Shown here: positions 15,266-22,519 of the stretch, one piece after another
How positions within the stretch are numbered: position 1 is the stretch's first letter
Layout of the letters: the number at the start of each line of letters is the position of its first letter
Assembly: GCA_964617245.1 (NCBI GenBank)
Contig: CAZTWF010000099.1
Location: 1-28,614, forward strand
Direction of reading: 5' to 3'
Length of the DNA: 28,614 nt
Source of the DNA: WYZ-LMO11 sp964617245
Lineage (GTDB): Archaea > Thermoproteota > Methanomethylicia > Methanomethylicales > Methanomethylicaceae
Translations under genes and position numbers: made by a program
The notes under the pieces: generated by a model
Databases searched by the model: none
The model's input: the letters and a program-made list of their open reading frames with translations, nothing else
What the model was told of the DNA's origin: nothing

Positions 15266-16351
15266 TATTATTTTACTCATTCTTTCAATATCTTCTTCTC
15301 TAACTAATGGATGAACTGGAAGTGATAATACAGTTTTAGAAGCTAATTCACTATTAGGCAAATTTAAATTACCATAACCTATGGATTTATAATATGGAAG
15401 TTTATGAATAGGTGTAGGATAATAAACTGTTGCTTGTATTCCTTCTTTTAATAATTTTTCTTTTAAATAATCTCTTTCTTTTTCATTTTTTAATCTTATA
15501 GTAAATAAGTACCAATTATGAATAGAATATTCTGGAACTTTTGATAATATTACATTAGATTCTTCAAGTAATTCCATTAATAATTTTGCATTTTTTCCTC
15601 TTTTTTCTAAAAAATTAGGAAGTTTTCTTAATTGAACTAATCCTATAGCAGCATTTATTTCAGGCATTCTAAAATTTCCACCTAATATAACAGAATCATA
15701 TCCTTTTATTTGTCCATGAGTTCTTATCATTCTTATTTTTCTTCCAAGTTCTTCATCATTTACTAATAAAGCTCCTCCTTCTCCAGTTGTCATAACTTTA
15801 CCAGGATAAAAACTTAAACAACCAATATCTCCTAATGAGCCTGCCATTTTTCCTTTATATACTGCTCCTTGAGCTTGACAAGCATCTTCTATTATAAACA
15901 ATCCATATTTATCTGCAATTTCTCTTATTTCATCCATTTCAACAGGTAAGCCATACAAATCTACAGGTATTATTGCTTTTGTTTTTTCAGTAATTGCATT
16001 TTTAAATGATTTTACATCAATATTATATGTTTCAATATCAATATCTACAAATACTGGTTTTGCTCCAACTAATATAACAGCATTAGCAGTTGCTACAAAT
16101 GAAAATGATGGTACAATGACTTCATCACCTGGTTTAATTCCTAATGCCATTAATGCAATTTGTAATGCAGTAGTTCCTGAATTTACAACTATTGCATCTT
16201 TTACTTTCATAAAATTTGCTAATTCTTTTTCAAATTCTCTTACAAAAGGGCCTCCTTCTATAGAAGGATTTGTCAGAATTCCACTTTCTAATACTTTAAT
16301 AACTATTTCTTTTTCTTCATTACCTATAATTGGTTTATTAATTGGAATCAT
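15248..16351 (-). CDS. DegT/DnrJ/EryC1/StrS-family sugar aminotransferase
   Basis: A PLP enzyme of 367 residues from ATG 16351. VNSGTTALQIAL (57-68) binds the PLP phosphate, EDACQAQGAVYKG holds the PLP-stacking Asp, and K185 in SFYPGKVMTTGEGG is the Schiff-base lysine. RMPEINAAIG and the closing VLSLPVHPLV are typical. The family places amino groups on keto sugars bound to nucleotides, so it probably makes an amino sugar for surface glycans, in keeping with the epimerase and nucleotidyltransferase upstream. Its end overlaps the convergent flavoprotein gene by 18 bases. A few DegT relatives are dehydratases lacking the lysine; this one keeps it. Confidence 0.9.
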   Translation of the reverse strand: MIPINKPIIGNEEKEIVIKVLESGILTNPSIEGGPFVREFEKELANFMKVKDAIVVNSGTTALQIALMALGIKPGDEVIVPSFSFVATANAVILVGAKPVFVDIDIETYNIDVKSFKNAITEKTKAIIPVDLYGLPVEMDEIREIADKYGLFIIEDACQAQGAVYKGKMAGSLGDIGCLSFYPGKVMTTGEGGALLVNDEELGRKIRMIRTHGQIKGYDSVILGGNFRMPEINAAIGLVQLRKLPNFLEKRGKNAKLLMELLEESNVILSKVPEYSIHNWYLFTIRLKNEKERDYLKEKLLKEGIQATVYYPTPIHKLPYYKSIGYGNLNLPNSELASKTVLSLPVHPLVREEDIERMSKIILSSIN

Positions 16352-16391
16352 ATATATACGATAATAAATTTTCAAAAATAAAAATATTTAT

Positions 16392-16469
16392 TGGTGGGCC
16401 CGGAGGGATTCGAACCCTCGACCACTCGATTATCAGTCGAGTGCTCTAACCAGGCTGAGCTACGAGCCC
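16392..16469 (-). tRNA. tRNA-Ile(GAT), CCA encoded
   Basis: A complete cloverleaf on the minus strand. The 7-bp acceptor is GGGCTCG/CGGGCCC, the anticodon stem CTCGA/TCGAG with loop CTGATAA gives anticodon GAT, and the T arm is GAGGG-TTCGAAT-CCCTC. The discriminator is A and the 3' CCA is encoded in the DNA (16392-16394), unlike the other three tRNA genes here. There is no intron. ATATATG at about 16495-16503 is well placed as box A. Confidence 0.97.
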
Positions 16470-16724
16470 ACTCTAATTTTTAATTCAATATTTTCATATA
16501 TTTTTCTTTTTTTCTTCTTCTCTCAAAATAAATGTATAAATTTAGCTCTATTACTTATTTTTAAAGTAAAATTCCAAATTATTTTTATATTTTTAACTTA
16601 ATTTGAAAATAAATAGAATTTATTTACATCAAATAAATAAAACTAATATGAGAAAAAACTAACTTTATAGTTTTAATAATTAATTCTAAAAATCTTATAA
16701 TACTCTCTTTTTTATTTAATAATA

Positions 16725-16796
16725 GGGCCGGTAGATCAGTGGTAGATCATCTGCTTCGCAAGCAGAAGGTCGCGGGTTCAAATCCCGCCCGGTCCA
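16725..16796 (+). tRNA. tRNA-Ala(CGC)
   Basis: A 72-base cloverleaf: acceptor GGGCCGG/CCGGTCC with the alanine-defining G3-U70 wobble pair, anticodon arm TCTGC-TTCGCAA-GCAGA giving CGC, and T arm GCGGG-TTCAAAT-CCCGC. The discriminator is A; CCA is not encoded. TTATAAT at 16695-16701 is a fitting box A. There is no intron. Confidence 0.97.
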
Positions 16797-16865
16797 TTAT
16801 ATATCATTTATAATTTATTCTGTGCCCTTCAATATAGATTTTAAGCAGATTAGACATCTAGCTAA

Positions 16866-17000
16866 AAAAAGTCCCTTTATGCCTTAACTAAGGGAAATCT
16901 TGTCATCAAACTTACAAATGAAGTAATAGTCAAAAGAAAAAAATTACTAGGAAATGAATTTAGTTTTTATTCAAACCCCTCAGATCTCCAAAGTACTTAA
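16866..17000 (+). pseudogene. Possible gene remnant downstream of trpB2
   Basis: A frame of 44 codons is open between a stop at 16863 and TAA 16998-17000, with no ATG, GTG or TTG start. Its translation (KKSLYALTKGNLVIKLTNEV... to ...NPSDLQST) is protein-like in composition, with CTT/GTC/ATC/CTC codons that resemble trpB2 more than the AT-rich neighbours. It may be the end of a decayed gene that came with trpB2, or chance. I do not recognise a family. Confidence 0.2.
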
Positions 17001-17014
17001 CCATATGCAAACTT

Positions 17015-18382
17015 TTAATTTTGAGGATTAATCATTGAAACTTCTATTTTTTCAGGTTCATAATCTACAAGTTTACCTTCGAGGAATTGCTCATAAGCAC
17101 CAATGTCCAATAAGCCATGGCCACTATAGTTCATAGCTATAACCTTTTTCTCACCAGTTTCTCGACAACGTAGAGCCTCATCTATAACAAATTTTAGGCT
17201 ATGAGCTGTTTCTGGTGCTATTATAAGACCTTCTGTCTGGGCTAAGATTTTGGCTGCTTGAAAAACTTCTGTTTGATGATAAGCAACAGACCTCATATAT
17301 CCCTTTGTTATTAGATATGAGATAATAGGTGCCATTCCATGATATCTTAAGCCTCCAGCATGAATTGGTGGACATGCGTAGTTATGTCCTAATGTTAGCA
17401 TTTTAAGTAGTGGTGTAAGTCTTGCTGTATCTCCAAAATCATATGTGTAAACACCTTTTGTAGTATGTGGAACAGCTTTAGATTCACATGCAACAAACTC
17501 AGTATCTACCTTACCCTTAAGCTTATCCATCATGAATGGAAGACAAAAACCTCCATAATTAGAACCTCCGCCTATACAGCCACAGACAACATCAGGATAT
17601 TCGCCTATAATTTCAAACTGTTTTTTAGCCTCTAAACCTACAATAGTTTGATGTAATAATACATGGTTTAGTACTGAGCCCAAGGAATAACGTGTATCAT
17701 CATGTTTCAATGTGTCCTCTATAGCCTCACTTATAGCAATTCCTAATGTGCCTGGATGATTTGGATTTTCCTTTAAAAGTTTTCTTCCAAACTCTGTTTG
17801 ATCACTTGGCGATGGAAACATTTCAGCACCATACAGCTGAGCTATGGTCTTTCTGCCGGGCTTATGTATATAACTCACACGAACCATATAAATTCGACAT
17901 TTCAAACCAAAAAGCATACATGCAAAAGCCAAAGCAGTACCCCACTGTCCAGCACCAGTTTCAGTTACAAGTCTTTTTATACCTTGCTCTTTATTGTAGT
18001 AAGCTTGGGCTATAGCTGTGTTTGTTTTATGGCTTCCAGTTGGGCTAAAATTTTCACATTTGAAGTATATTTTTGCTGGAGTTTTCAAGAAATTTTCCAG
18101 TCGCTTTGCTCTATAAAGAGGAGTAGGTCTAGGTAAACGTAAATATGCCTCTAAAACCTCATCTGGAATTTTTATGAAACGCTCAGTTGAAACCTCCTGT
18201 CTTATAAGCTCTTTGGCAAATATTCTCTCTAAAAGTTTTGGATCTATTGGCTTCATAGTTGTTGGATCTAAAGGTGGAGGAAGTGGTTCTGGAAGATCTG
18301 CTTGAATATTGTACCATACTGTTGGGATTTCATCTGGATCCAGCATAATGAAGTATTCATTTTTCTGTATTTTAGAACTCAT
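17015..18382 (-). CDS. trpB2: TrpB2-type tryptophan synthase beta chain
   Basis: A PLP enzyme of 455 residues that condenses indole and serine to tryptophan. Its length, the long N-terminal extension (LDPDEIPTVWYNIQADLPEPLPPPL) and LGSVLNHVLLHQTIVGLEAKKQ identify the TrpB2 branch, distinct from the TrpB1 that pairs with TrpA. The PLP lysine is K119 in PTGSHKTN; GGGSNYGG binds the phosphate; TETGAGQWGTALA holds the catalytic Glu. GAGGTGA (18389-18395) is 6 bases before the ATG. No trpA or other trp gene is nearby, so it probably salvages indole on its own. By eye the gene has more G/C-ending codons than its neighbours, perhaps a mark of transfer. Confidence 0.94.
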   Translation of the reverse strand: MSSKIQKNEYFIMLDPDEIPTVWYNIQADLPEPLPPPLDPTTMKPIDPKLLERIFAKELIRQEVSTERFIKIPDEVLEAYLRLPRPTPLYRAKRLENFLKTPAKIYFKCENFSPTGSHKTNTAIAQAYYNKEQGIKRLVTETGAGQWGTALAFACMLFGLKCRIYMVRVSYIHKPGRKTIAQLYGAEMFPSPSDQTEFGRKLLKENPNHPGTLGIAISEAIEDTLKHDDTRYSLGSVLNHVLLHQTIVGLEAKKQFEIIGEYPDVVCGCIGGGSNYGGFCLPFMMDKLKGKVDTEFVACESKAVPHTTKGVYTYDFGDTARLTPLLKMLTLGHNYACPPIHAGGLRYHGMAPIISYLITKGYMRSVAYHQTEVFQAAKILAQTEGLIIAPETAHSLKFVIDEALRCRETGEKKVIAMNYSGHGLLDIGAYEQFLEGKLVDYEPEKIEVSMINPQN

Positions 18383-18423
18383 TTATTTTCACCTCATACT
18401 TTTTGGACATTTAAGTATAAAAT

Positions 18424-18465
18424 TGTACTGTAAAATATTTATACTTTATTGTACAGAAAAGTACA
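18424..18465 (-). promoter_or_regulatory. trpB2 promoter with three TGTAC-type operator boxes
   Basis: On the minus strand TATAAATAT (18435-18443) is the TATA box, predicting a start near 18412-18415. It is framed by TGTACT at 18424-18429, TGTACA at 18450-18455 and AGTACA (the reverse of TGTACT) at 18460-18465. The last two form the inverted repeat TGTAC-6 bases-GTACA and begin 10 bases apart, one helical turn. TGTACA is the reported TRP box of TrpY, the tryptophan-responsive repressor of Methanothermobacter, which also acts on trpB2 there. Binding here would block TBP/TFB and the start site. No trpY gene lies in the window. Confidence 0.65.
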
Positions 18466-18539
18466 TTATGCGACAATTATGTAGAGCACAATAAAAAGTA
18501 CTTGAAGAATTATCCAGAAAGACTTAAAATAGCTTAAAT

Positions 18540-18608
18540 CCTCAAAAGTTGAGTTATTTTGAGGTTTTTATAGTAAATTCATTTATTATAAAAATTAACT
18601 CAACTTTT
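18540..18608. repeat. Overlapping, mutually exclusive inverted repeats
   Basis: CCTCAAAA (18540-18547) can pair with TTTTGAGG (18557-18564) as an 8-bp hairpin with a 9-base loop. AAAAGTTGAGTTA (18544-18556) can instead pair perfectly over 13 bp with TAACTCAACTTTT (18596-18608), 39 bases away. The two share bases 18544-18547 and the loop, so only one can form. It lies about 120 bases past the ABC permease stop and upstream of the trpB2 promoter. It could be a 3'-end structure, a small RNA or a remnant. Confidence 0.5.
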
Positions 18609-18725
18609 TAGAACCCTTATAATCCTCCTTGATAATTTTTCCTAGAATATCATTAAAGAGTTAACTGACTATGTAAATATACTGTATAATATTTCAAGAT
18701 TATACTCTTAATAGCAAATTATTAT

Positions 18726-19670
18726 TTATTTAGTTAGATACTTCCATGAAAGTATTAGACCTATTGTTGCTAATATTATAGCAAATATACTAAGATAAAT
18801 AAAATCTAATATTAGAATTGATAAATTTAATGGTAATATTGTTAACTGTCTAATAGCATCTGTTAGATAAGTAAGTGGATTAATACTTGCTATAGGTTGT
18901 AACCATTTTGGCATCATTGATATTGGAAAAAATATATTACTTGTAAACATTAAAGGCATAATTATTAGATTTACAATTTGCATTGGTCGCTCCATTTTAG
19001 TAGTTCTAATGGAAACTGCAAGAAATATTGATGAAAGTCCTATACTAAGTAAAAATATTGCAATATAGATTCCTAATATATTAAATAATGTAAAGGTTGG
19101 GCTTAATTGTAATCCTAAGATATATGCAAGTGCTAAAATTACTGATGCTTGAAATATTGCTCTAAGTGTTGAATTTAGAATTTTTGAAAATATTATTGCT
19201 ACTCTTGATACTGGTGTACTTATTACTTTATCAAGAAAACCTAAACGTCTATCCCAGACTATAGACATACCACTAAACATTGTTGCAGTTACAACAATCA
19301 TAGAAACCATACCAATAGCCATATAGCTGAAATAATCTGTAACACCAAAAGCTTCTTGCATTATATTTATTCCTATATTAGTAAACATTTGTGAAAACCA
19401 TGTGCCATTAAGAATTACTTGAGAAATTCCAGAAGGATATATAATAGCATTACCAGGAATTGGTATTTGTGATGGTAAATTTGTACTATCTACTGAGAAA
19501 AGTCCTTGAATATTTATAGATTTTCCAAGAAGTCCCATCCATATAAGTGGCTGAAGTATAAACATTACTAACATAATAGGATCATTAAGCCATTTCTTCA
19601 ATTCTCGATAAGTTAGAGCCCATAATCCTCTAATAAAACTTGGATGATATTCATTTGTTTTTGAATTCAT
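18726..19670 (-). CDS. ABC-2 type transporter permease (DrrB-like)
   Basis: A membrane protein of 314 residues. A cytoplasmic N-terminus with WALTYRELKKWLNDPIMLVMFILQPLIWMGLLG precedes about six membrane segments, the later ones near residues 116-140, 165-190, 197-222, 228-250 and 288-310. A long outside loop (about 50-110) lies after the first. VWDRRLGFLDKVISTPVSR is the typical coupling segment, and NPLTYLTDAIRQL closes the family pattern. The start codon overlaps the ATPase stop by four bases, so the two are translationally coupled. It should form the export channel, perhaps for a drug, lipid or antibiotic; the substrate is unknown. Confidence 0.9.
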   Translation of the reverse strand: MNSKTNEYHPSFIRGLWALTYRELKKWLNDPIMLVMFILQPLIWMGLLGKSINIQGLFSVDSTNLPSQIPIPGNAIIYPSGISQVILNGTWFSQMFTNIGINIMQEAFGVTDYFSYMAIGMVSMIVVTATMFSGMSIVWDRRLGFLDKVISTPVSRVAIIFSKILNSTLRAIFQASVILALAYILGLQLSPTFTLFNILGIYIAIFLLSIGLSSIFLAVSIRTTKMERPMQIVNLIIMPLMFTSNIFFPISMMPKWLQPIASINPLTYLTDAIRQLTILPLNLSILILDFIYLSIFAIILATIGLILSWKYLTK

Positions 19671-20668
19671 TGTCTTCTAGCCCTCCTTAAGATTATTCTT
19701 TGTGTAATAATAGATTCTTTAGATTCCTCTATATCACGAAGAGTTTTACCTGTATATTCTAAATAAACTTCATTTAATGTTGGTTTTGAAACTGAAAGTC
19801 TTATTACTGTATAACCTTTTTGTCTTAAAGCCTCAATAATTAGTGGAGCAATAACTTCACCAGATTCTGCTTTAATTCTATATGTATTATTTTCTTTCCT
19901 TACTTCTTTAACTTTTTCAATATTATGAATTATATTAGTTATATCTACATTTTCTTTTATTGTTATACTAATTATATCACCTCCTAAGCTATCCTTTAAT
20001 TCATTAGGAGAACCACTTGCAATAATTTTCCCATGATCTATAATAGCTATACGATTACATAGAGCATCAGCTTCTTCTAAATAATGTGTTGTCATAAAAA
20101 TTGTCATGTTATATTCTTCTTTTAAACGTCGAATATATTCCCATATAGCAGCTCTTGTTTGTACATCTAAGCCTAGAGTAGGCTCATCTAAAAATAATAC
20201 TCTAGGTCTATTAATTAATCCACATGCAAGTTCAAGTCTACGACGCATTCCACCAGAATATGTTTCAACATATTTATCTTTAAATTCTGTCAATTCTACA
20301 AGTTCTAATAATTCTAAAGCACGTTTTTTAGCTATATCACGAGGTATACCATATAAATCTGCACAAAGCATTATATTTTCATAACCAGTTAAATCTTCAT
20401 CTGCAGTATATTCTTGAGGTACTACACCAATAACTTTTCTAACTTCATTAGCTTGTTTTACAATATCAAAACCTAATACTGAAGCAGTACCTTCTGTTGG
20501 CTTAAGTACTGTTATAAGCATATTTATAGTTGTAGTTTTACCTGCACCATTTGGTCCAAGAAAACCAAATATTTCTCCTTCATATACACTAAAATTTATA
20601 TGATCAACAGCTACTATATTTTTATTAAAAACTTTTGTTAAATTTTCAGCTTTAATTACTTCTTCCAT
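19667..20668 (-). CDS. ABC transporter ATP-binding protein (DrrA-like)
   Basis: An ATPase of 333 residues. Walker A is GPNGAGKTT, the Q-loop VVPQEYTADEDLTG, the signature YSGGMRRRLE, Walker B VLFLDEPTLGLD, and the switch histidine is in MTTHYLEEADAL. The C-terminal 90 residues (after IIASGSPNELKDSLGGD) form the DrrA-type extension, ending in arginine-rich RRARRQ. I chose ATG 20668 because GAGGTGA (20674-20680) fits it; GTG 20677 lies within that site. It overlaps the PadR gene end by 17 bases and powers the permease encoded next. Confidence 0.93.
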   Translation of the reverse strand: MEEVIKAENLTKVFNKNIVAVDHINFSVYEGEIFGFLGPNGAGKTTTINMLITVLKPTEGTASVLGFDIVKQANEVRKVIGVVPQEYTADEDLTGYENIMLCADLYGIPRDIAKKRALELLELVELTEFKDKYVETYSGGMRRRLELACGLINRPRVLFLDEPTLGLDVQTRAAIWEYIRRLKEEYNMTIFMTTHYLEEADALCNRIAIIDHGKIIASGSPNELKDSLGGDIISITIKENVDITNIIHNIEKVKEVRKENNTYRIKAESGEVIAPLIIEALRQKGYTVIRLSVSKPTLNEVYLEYTGKTLRDIEESKESIITQRIILRRARRQ

Positions 20669-21242
20669 TTTCTTCACCTCTTAATTTTTTTTCTATCTCT
20701 TCAATTCTATGAGCAGTTTCATCTAAAATCTTTGAAATTTCTTTTATAACCTCTTCTGAAAATTGCCCTTCAAGAGTTAAACCTAAGCTAATTAATGCTC
20801 TAAATATACGTCTAATAGATTCTCTAATTTCAGTAGTTTTCTCTGGTGGAATACGAAGCCAGAGACTAGTAATAAAAGGAAGGACAAAAAACTTTTTATT
20901 CATATGAAATTGATTAATTAGCTTACGTTGTTCTTCAAGAAGTTTTTTACCCTTCTCTGTAAGTATATATCGCTTTACTCCACTTTCTTCTTTTGGTACT
21001 TCTTTAATATAATGATTATCCTGAAGCCAAGCTAATAATGGATAAACAGAACCTGGACTAGGTTTCCAACAACCATTAGTACGTTTTTCAATTTCATTTA
21101 TTATTTCTGAGCCAGAAAGAGGATTTTCATTCAAAAGTTCTAAAACTTGATAACGTAGAAAACCTTTTGGTACAGTAGCCATGTGTCTTAACCAATGTCT
21201 GAAGGATGGAAGTGGTAGATATTTTTCATTATTATCAAACAT
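20652..21242 (-). CDS. PadR-family transcriptional regulator
   Basis: A protein of 196 residues from ATG 21242, with GGTGA (21247-21251) 4 bases upstream; the longer frame to 21326 only reads through the promoter. LRYQVLELLNENPLSGSEIINEIEKRTNGCWKPSPGSVYPLLAWLQDNHYI is the PadR winged-helix domain (about 24-75), followed by the wing (KEESGVKRYILTEKGKKLLE) and a helical dimerisation tail ending in a coiled coil (EISKILDETAHRIEEIEKKL). PadR proteins usually repress transporter genes and release DNA when they bind a toxic compound. Its position as first gene of the operon, behind several palindromes, indicates self-control. Confidence 0.9.
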   Translation of the reverse strand: MFDNNEKYLPLPSFRHWLRHMATVPKGFLRYQVLELLNENPLSGSEIINEIEKRTNGCWKPSPGSVYPLLAWLQDNHYIKEVPKEESGVKRYILTEKGKKLLEEQRKLINQFHMNKKFFVLPFITSLWLRIPPEKTTEIRESIRRIFRALISLGLTLEGQFSEEVIKEISKILDETAHRIEEIEKKLRGEENGRSN

Positions 21243-21252
21243 TATATCACCA

Positions 21253-21294
21253 TTGATATCAAATTTGATAAAAATCAAAACTAACATATAAACT
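21253..21294 (-). promoter_or_regulatory. Palindrome-rich promoter/operator of the padR-ABC operon
   Basis: Three overlapping palindromes lie just before the padR ribosome site: TTGATATCAA (21253-21262), TATCAAATTTGATA (21257-21270, perfect over 14 bases) and TTTGAT-AAAA-ATCAAA (21264-21279). All reuse the half-site TTGAT. The likely minus-strand TATA box, TTTATATG (about 21287-21294), would put the transcription start near 21265, inside the palindromes. This is the expected layout for an autorepressor. Confidence 0.6.
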
Positions 21295-21356
21295 TTTTGA
21301 AATATAATATAGAATAAGCATAACATCTCATAAAACTGGAATAAAGTATGCTTAAG

Positions 21357-21431
21357 CGGGCCCGCCGGGATTTGAACCCGGGACCACCGACTTAGAAGGC
21401 CGGTGCGCTATCCATGCTGCGCTACGGGCCC
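21357..21431 (-). tRNA. tRNA-Arg(TCT)
   Basis: A 75-base minus-strand cloverleaf: acceptor GGGCCCG/CGGGCCC, D stem GCGC/GCGC, anticodon arm CCGGC-CTTCTAA-GTCGG giving TCT, and T arm CCGGG-TTCAAAT-CCCGG. The discriminator is G and CCA is not encoded. There is no intron. Confidence 0.97.
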
Positions 21432-21499
21432 TATTTCATAAATCTATCGACTTACTAAAATTTTTTATTATTAAATATTTTTTATTTAAATAATAAATC

Positions 21500-21507
21500 T
21501 ATAAATA
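21500..21507 (+). promoter_or_regulatory. Box A (TATA) of the tRNA-Leu gene
   Basis: TATAAATA lies 27-34 bases before the mature 5' end of the tRNA, the standard spacing for archaeal tRNA promoters. Confidence 0.6.
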
Positions 21508-21566
21508 TCTGTTAGTTTTCATTATATTATAGCGCGGGGGTCCCCAAGTCAGGACAAAGGGGCAGG

Positions 21567-21583
21567 ATATTTTAATATGCTAG
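21567..21583 (+). other. tRNA-Leu intron 1, noncanonical position 30/31 (17 bases)
   Basis: The intron ATATTTTAATATGCTAG splits the anticodon stem. In the folded precursor GGCA (exon) pairs with TGCT (intron) as the 4-bp central helix, with one G-U pair. Three-base bulges GG^A and AG^A sit on either side, TATT/AATA-type pairing closes the intron side, and AGG/CTT (one wobble) the exon side. Cutting in the bulges joins CAGG to ACTTAAG. Confidence 0.8.
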
Positions 21584-21590
21584 ACTTAAG

Positions 21591-21611
21591 ATCCCTGACT
21601 TGGGATAGGGT
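21591..21611 (+). other. tRNA-Leu intron 2, canonical position 37/38 (21 bases)
   Basis: CTTA (anticodon loop 32-35) pairs with TAGG at the intron's 3' side, with one wobble. The bulges are AG^A and GT^A, the inner stem is TCCC/GGGA with a six-base loop, and the outer helix is the anticodon stem CAGGA/TCCTG. This is a textbook bulge-helix-bulge at the common archaeal position. Confidence 0.85.
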
Positions 21612-21730
21612 ATCCTGTGGCGTAGGCCTTCGTGGGTTCAAATCCCACCCCCCGCACTAATTGATATTAATACAAAGAAAGTAAGTAATTTATATTGTCA
21701 TAATCTTTTAAGAAAAATTGGAGACCAAAA

Positions 21731-22225
21731 GTGTATTTTAGATTAATAAAAAGTAAATTTATATTACTTATATTATCTATATTCTATGATATTATCTTTA
21801 TTGATAAATTTTGGACTAGTCCTAAATTATTTAGAGCTTATATAGGTTTAATAGGTATAGTTCTAATAGCTTTCTCTGGTATTCTATATTTTATTGAAAA
21901 AAATCTCTTTTTTTATGATAATCCTTCATTATGTGGATTTATCATTATAATAGGTACAATTATGTTTATAATAGGTGGTTTTAGAAGAGGGATAAGTATC
22001 TCCTTTGATGTTAATAGATCAAAAGAATATTTAATGTCATTAGATACAATTTTATGTATATTATCTGATATAAGACAATCTTCAGCAATTATAGAAGTAA
22101 TAATATCATATATAAGTTTTAAAAAATTTACTTTAAAAAATCCAGAAGGTGTTATACAATTTGCATATGATATATGGCGTGAAGCTTTAATAAGAAAAGG
22201 AGTAAAAATTTTACATAAAGGTTAA
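21731..22225 (+). CDS. Hypothetical membrane protein
   Basis: A protein of 164 residues from a GTG start with GGAG 7 bases upstream (21720-21723). Three hydrophobic stretches (about 9-25, 37-55 and 67-86) should cross the membrane, followed by a basic turn (GGFRRGISISF) and a soluble tail of about 75 residues (SLDTILCILSDIRQSSAIIEVIISYISFKKFTLKNPEGVIQF). I do not recognise the family. It begins 75 bases after the tRNA-Leu gene and points towards a zinc-ribbon and a GcvH-like gene. Confidence 0.65.
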   Translation: MYFRLIKSKFILLILSIFYDIIFIDKFWTSPKLFRAYIGLIGIVLIAFSGILYFIEKNLFFYDNPSLCGFIIIIGTIMFIIGGFRRGISISFDVNRSKEYLMSLDTILCILSDIRQSSAIIEVIISYISFKKFTLKNPEGVIQFAYDIWREALIRKGVKILHKG

Positions 22226-22284
22226 TAGAAATCATTAAGAAAAAATTAATTTAAGTGTACTTTTTAAATAGTTATAGGATACTT

Positions 22285-22482
22285 ATGGCAATAAGAATCA
22301 TTTGTAGTAAATGTAATACAATTTTATATGACGATCTTGAATTAATTTCTCCTCAAGAAATAATGGAAAAATATGATTATAAATGTCCAAAATGTTCATC
22401 CTTATTGAATTTTGATCCATCAAATATTCGTATTTCTATTGCTGATAAATCTAAGCGTAATGTATTTAAGCTATTTCTATGA
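22285..22482 (+). CDS. Small zinc-ribbon protein
   Basis: A protein of 65 residues from ATG 22285; the frame is open 30 bases further up (GTG 22255), but AGGAT just before 22285 and the motif order favour the later start. CSKC (about 8-11) and CPKC (about 37-40) make one four-cysteine zinc knuckle pair, with a basic tail. Small archaeal zinc ribbons of this kind bind nucleic acid or protein partners; no more specific role can be given. It sits 37 bases before the GcvH-like gene. Confidence 0.72.
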   Translation: MAIRIICSKCNTILYDDLELISPQEIMEKYDYKCPKCSSLLNFDPSNIRISIADKSKRNVFKLFL

Positions 22483-22519
22483 TTAACTTTTCCTATAATC
22501 TTATTATGGAGGAATAAAA

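Larger units (their letters stand above)
18383..18725. other. Gene-free 343-base stretch between trpB2 and the ABC permease
   Basis: It holds the trpB2 leader, TATA box and TGTAC boxes (to about 18465), then a pair of overlapping inverted repeats at 18540-18608, and otherwise AT-rich DNA. I see no credible reading frame; the longest open frames have no ribosome site and atypical composition. Confidence 0.6.
21534..21656 (+). tRNA. tRNA-Leu(TAA) with two introns
   Basis: The 123-base gene folds to an 85-base class II tRNA once two introns (17 and 21 bases) are removed. The acceptor is GCGGGGG/CCCCCGC with discriminator A; CCA is not encoded. The D stem is CCC/GGG with G26. The spliced anticodon arm reads CAGGA-CTTAAGA-TCCTG, anticodon TAA at 21587-21589. 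A long variable arm (GTGGC...GGCCTTC region) and the T arm GTGGG-TTCAAAT-CCCAC follow. Both introns show bulge-helix-bulge cutting motifs. Without removing both, no anticodon stem with U33 and a leucine anticodon can be drawn. Confidence 0.92.

Noticed and set aside
16725..16796. tRNA-Ala as attachment site of an integrated element
   Set aside because: I saw no second copy of the tRNA 3' end, no integrase and no phage or plasmid genes in the window.
16872..16895. TCCCTT...AAGGGA hairpin downstream of trpB2 as terminator
   Set aside because: Its 6-bp arms and 12-base loop are weak, it is about 120 bases past the stop, and no T-run follows on the minus strand.
18309..18494. Plus-strand open frame over the trpB2 start and promoter
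   Set aside because: It runs antisense to the trpB2 start, covers the operator region and lacks a ribosome site.
21243..21326. N-terminal extension of the PadR protein
   Set aside because: These codons cover the palindromes and TATA box, and GGTGA points to ATG 21242.
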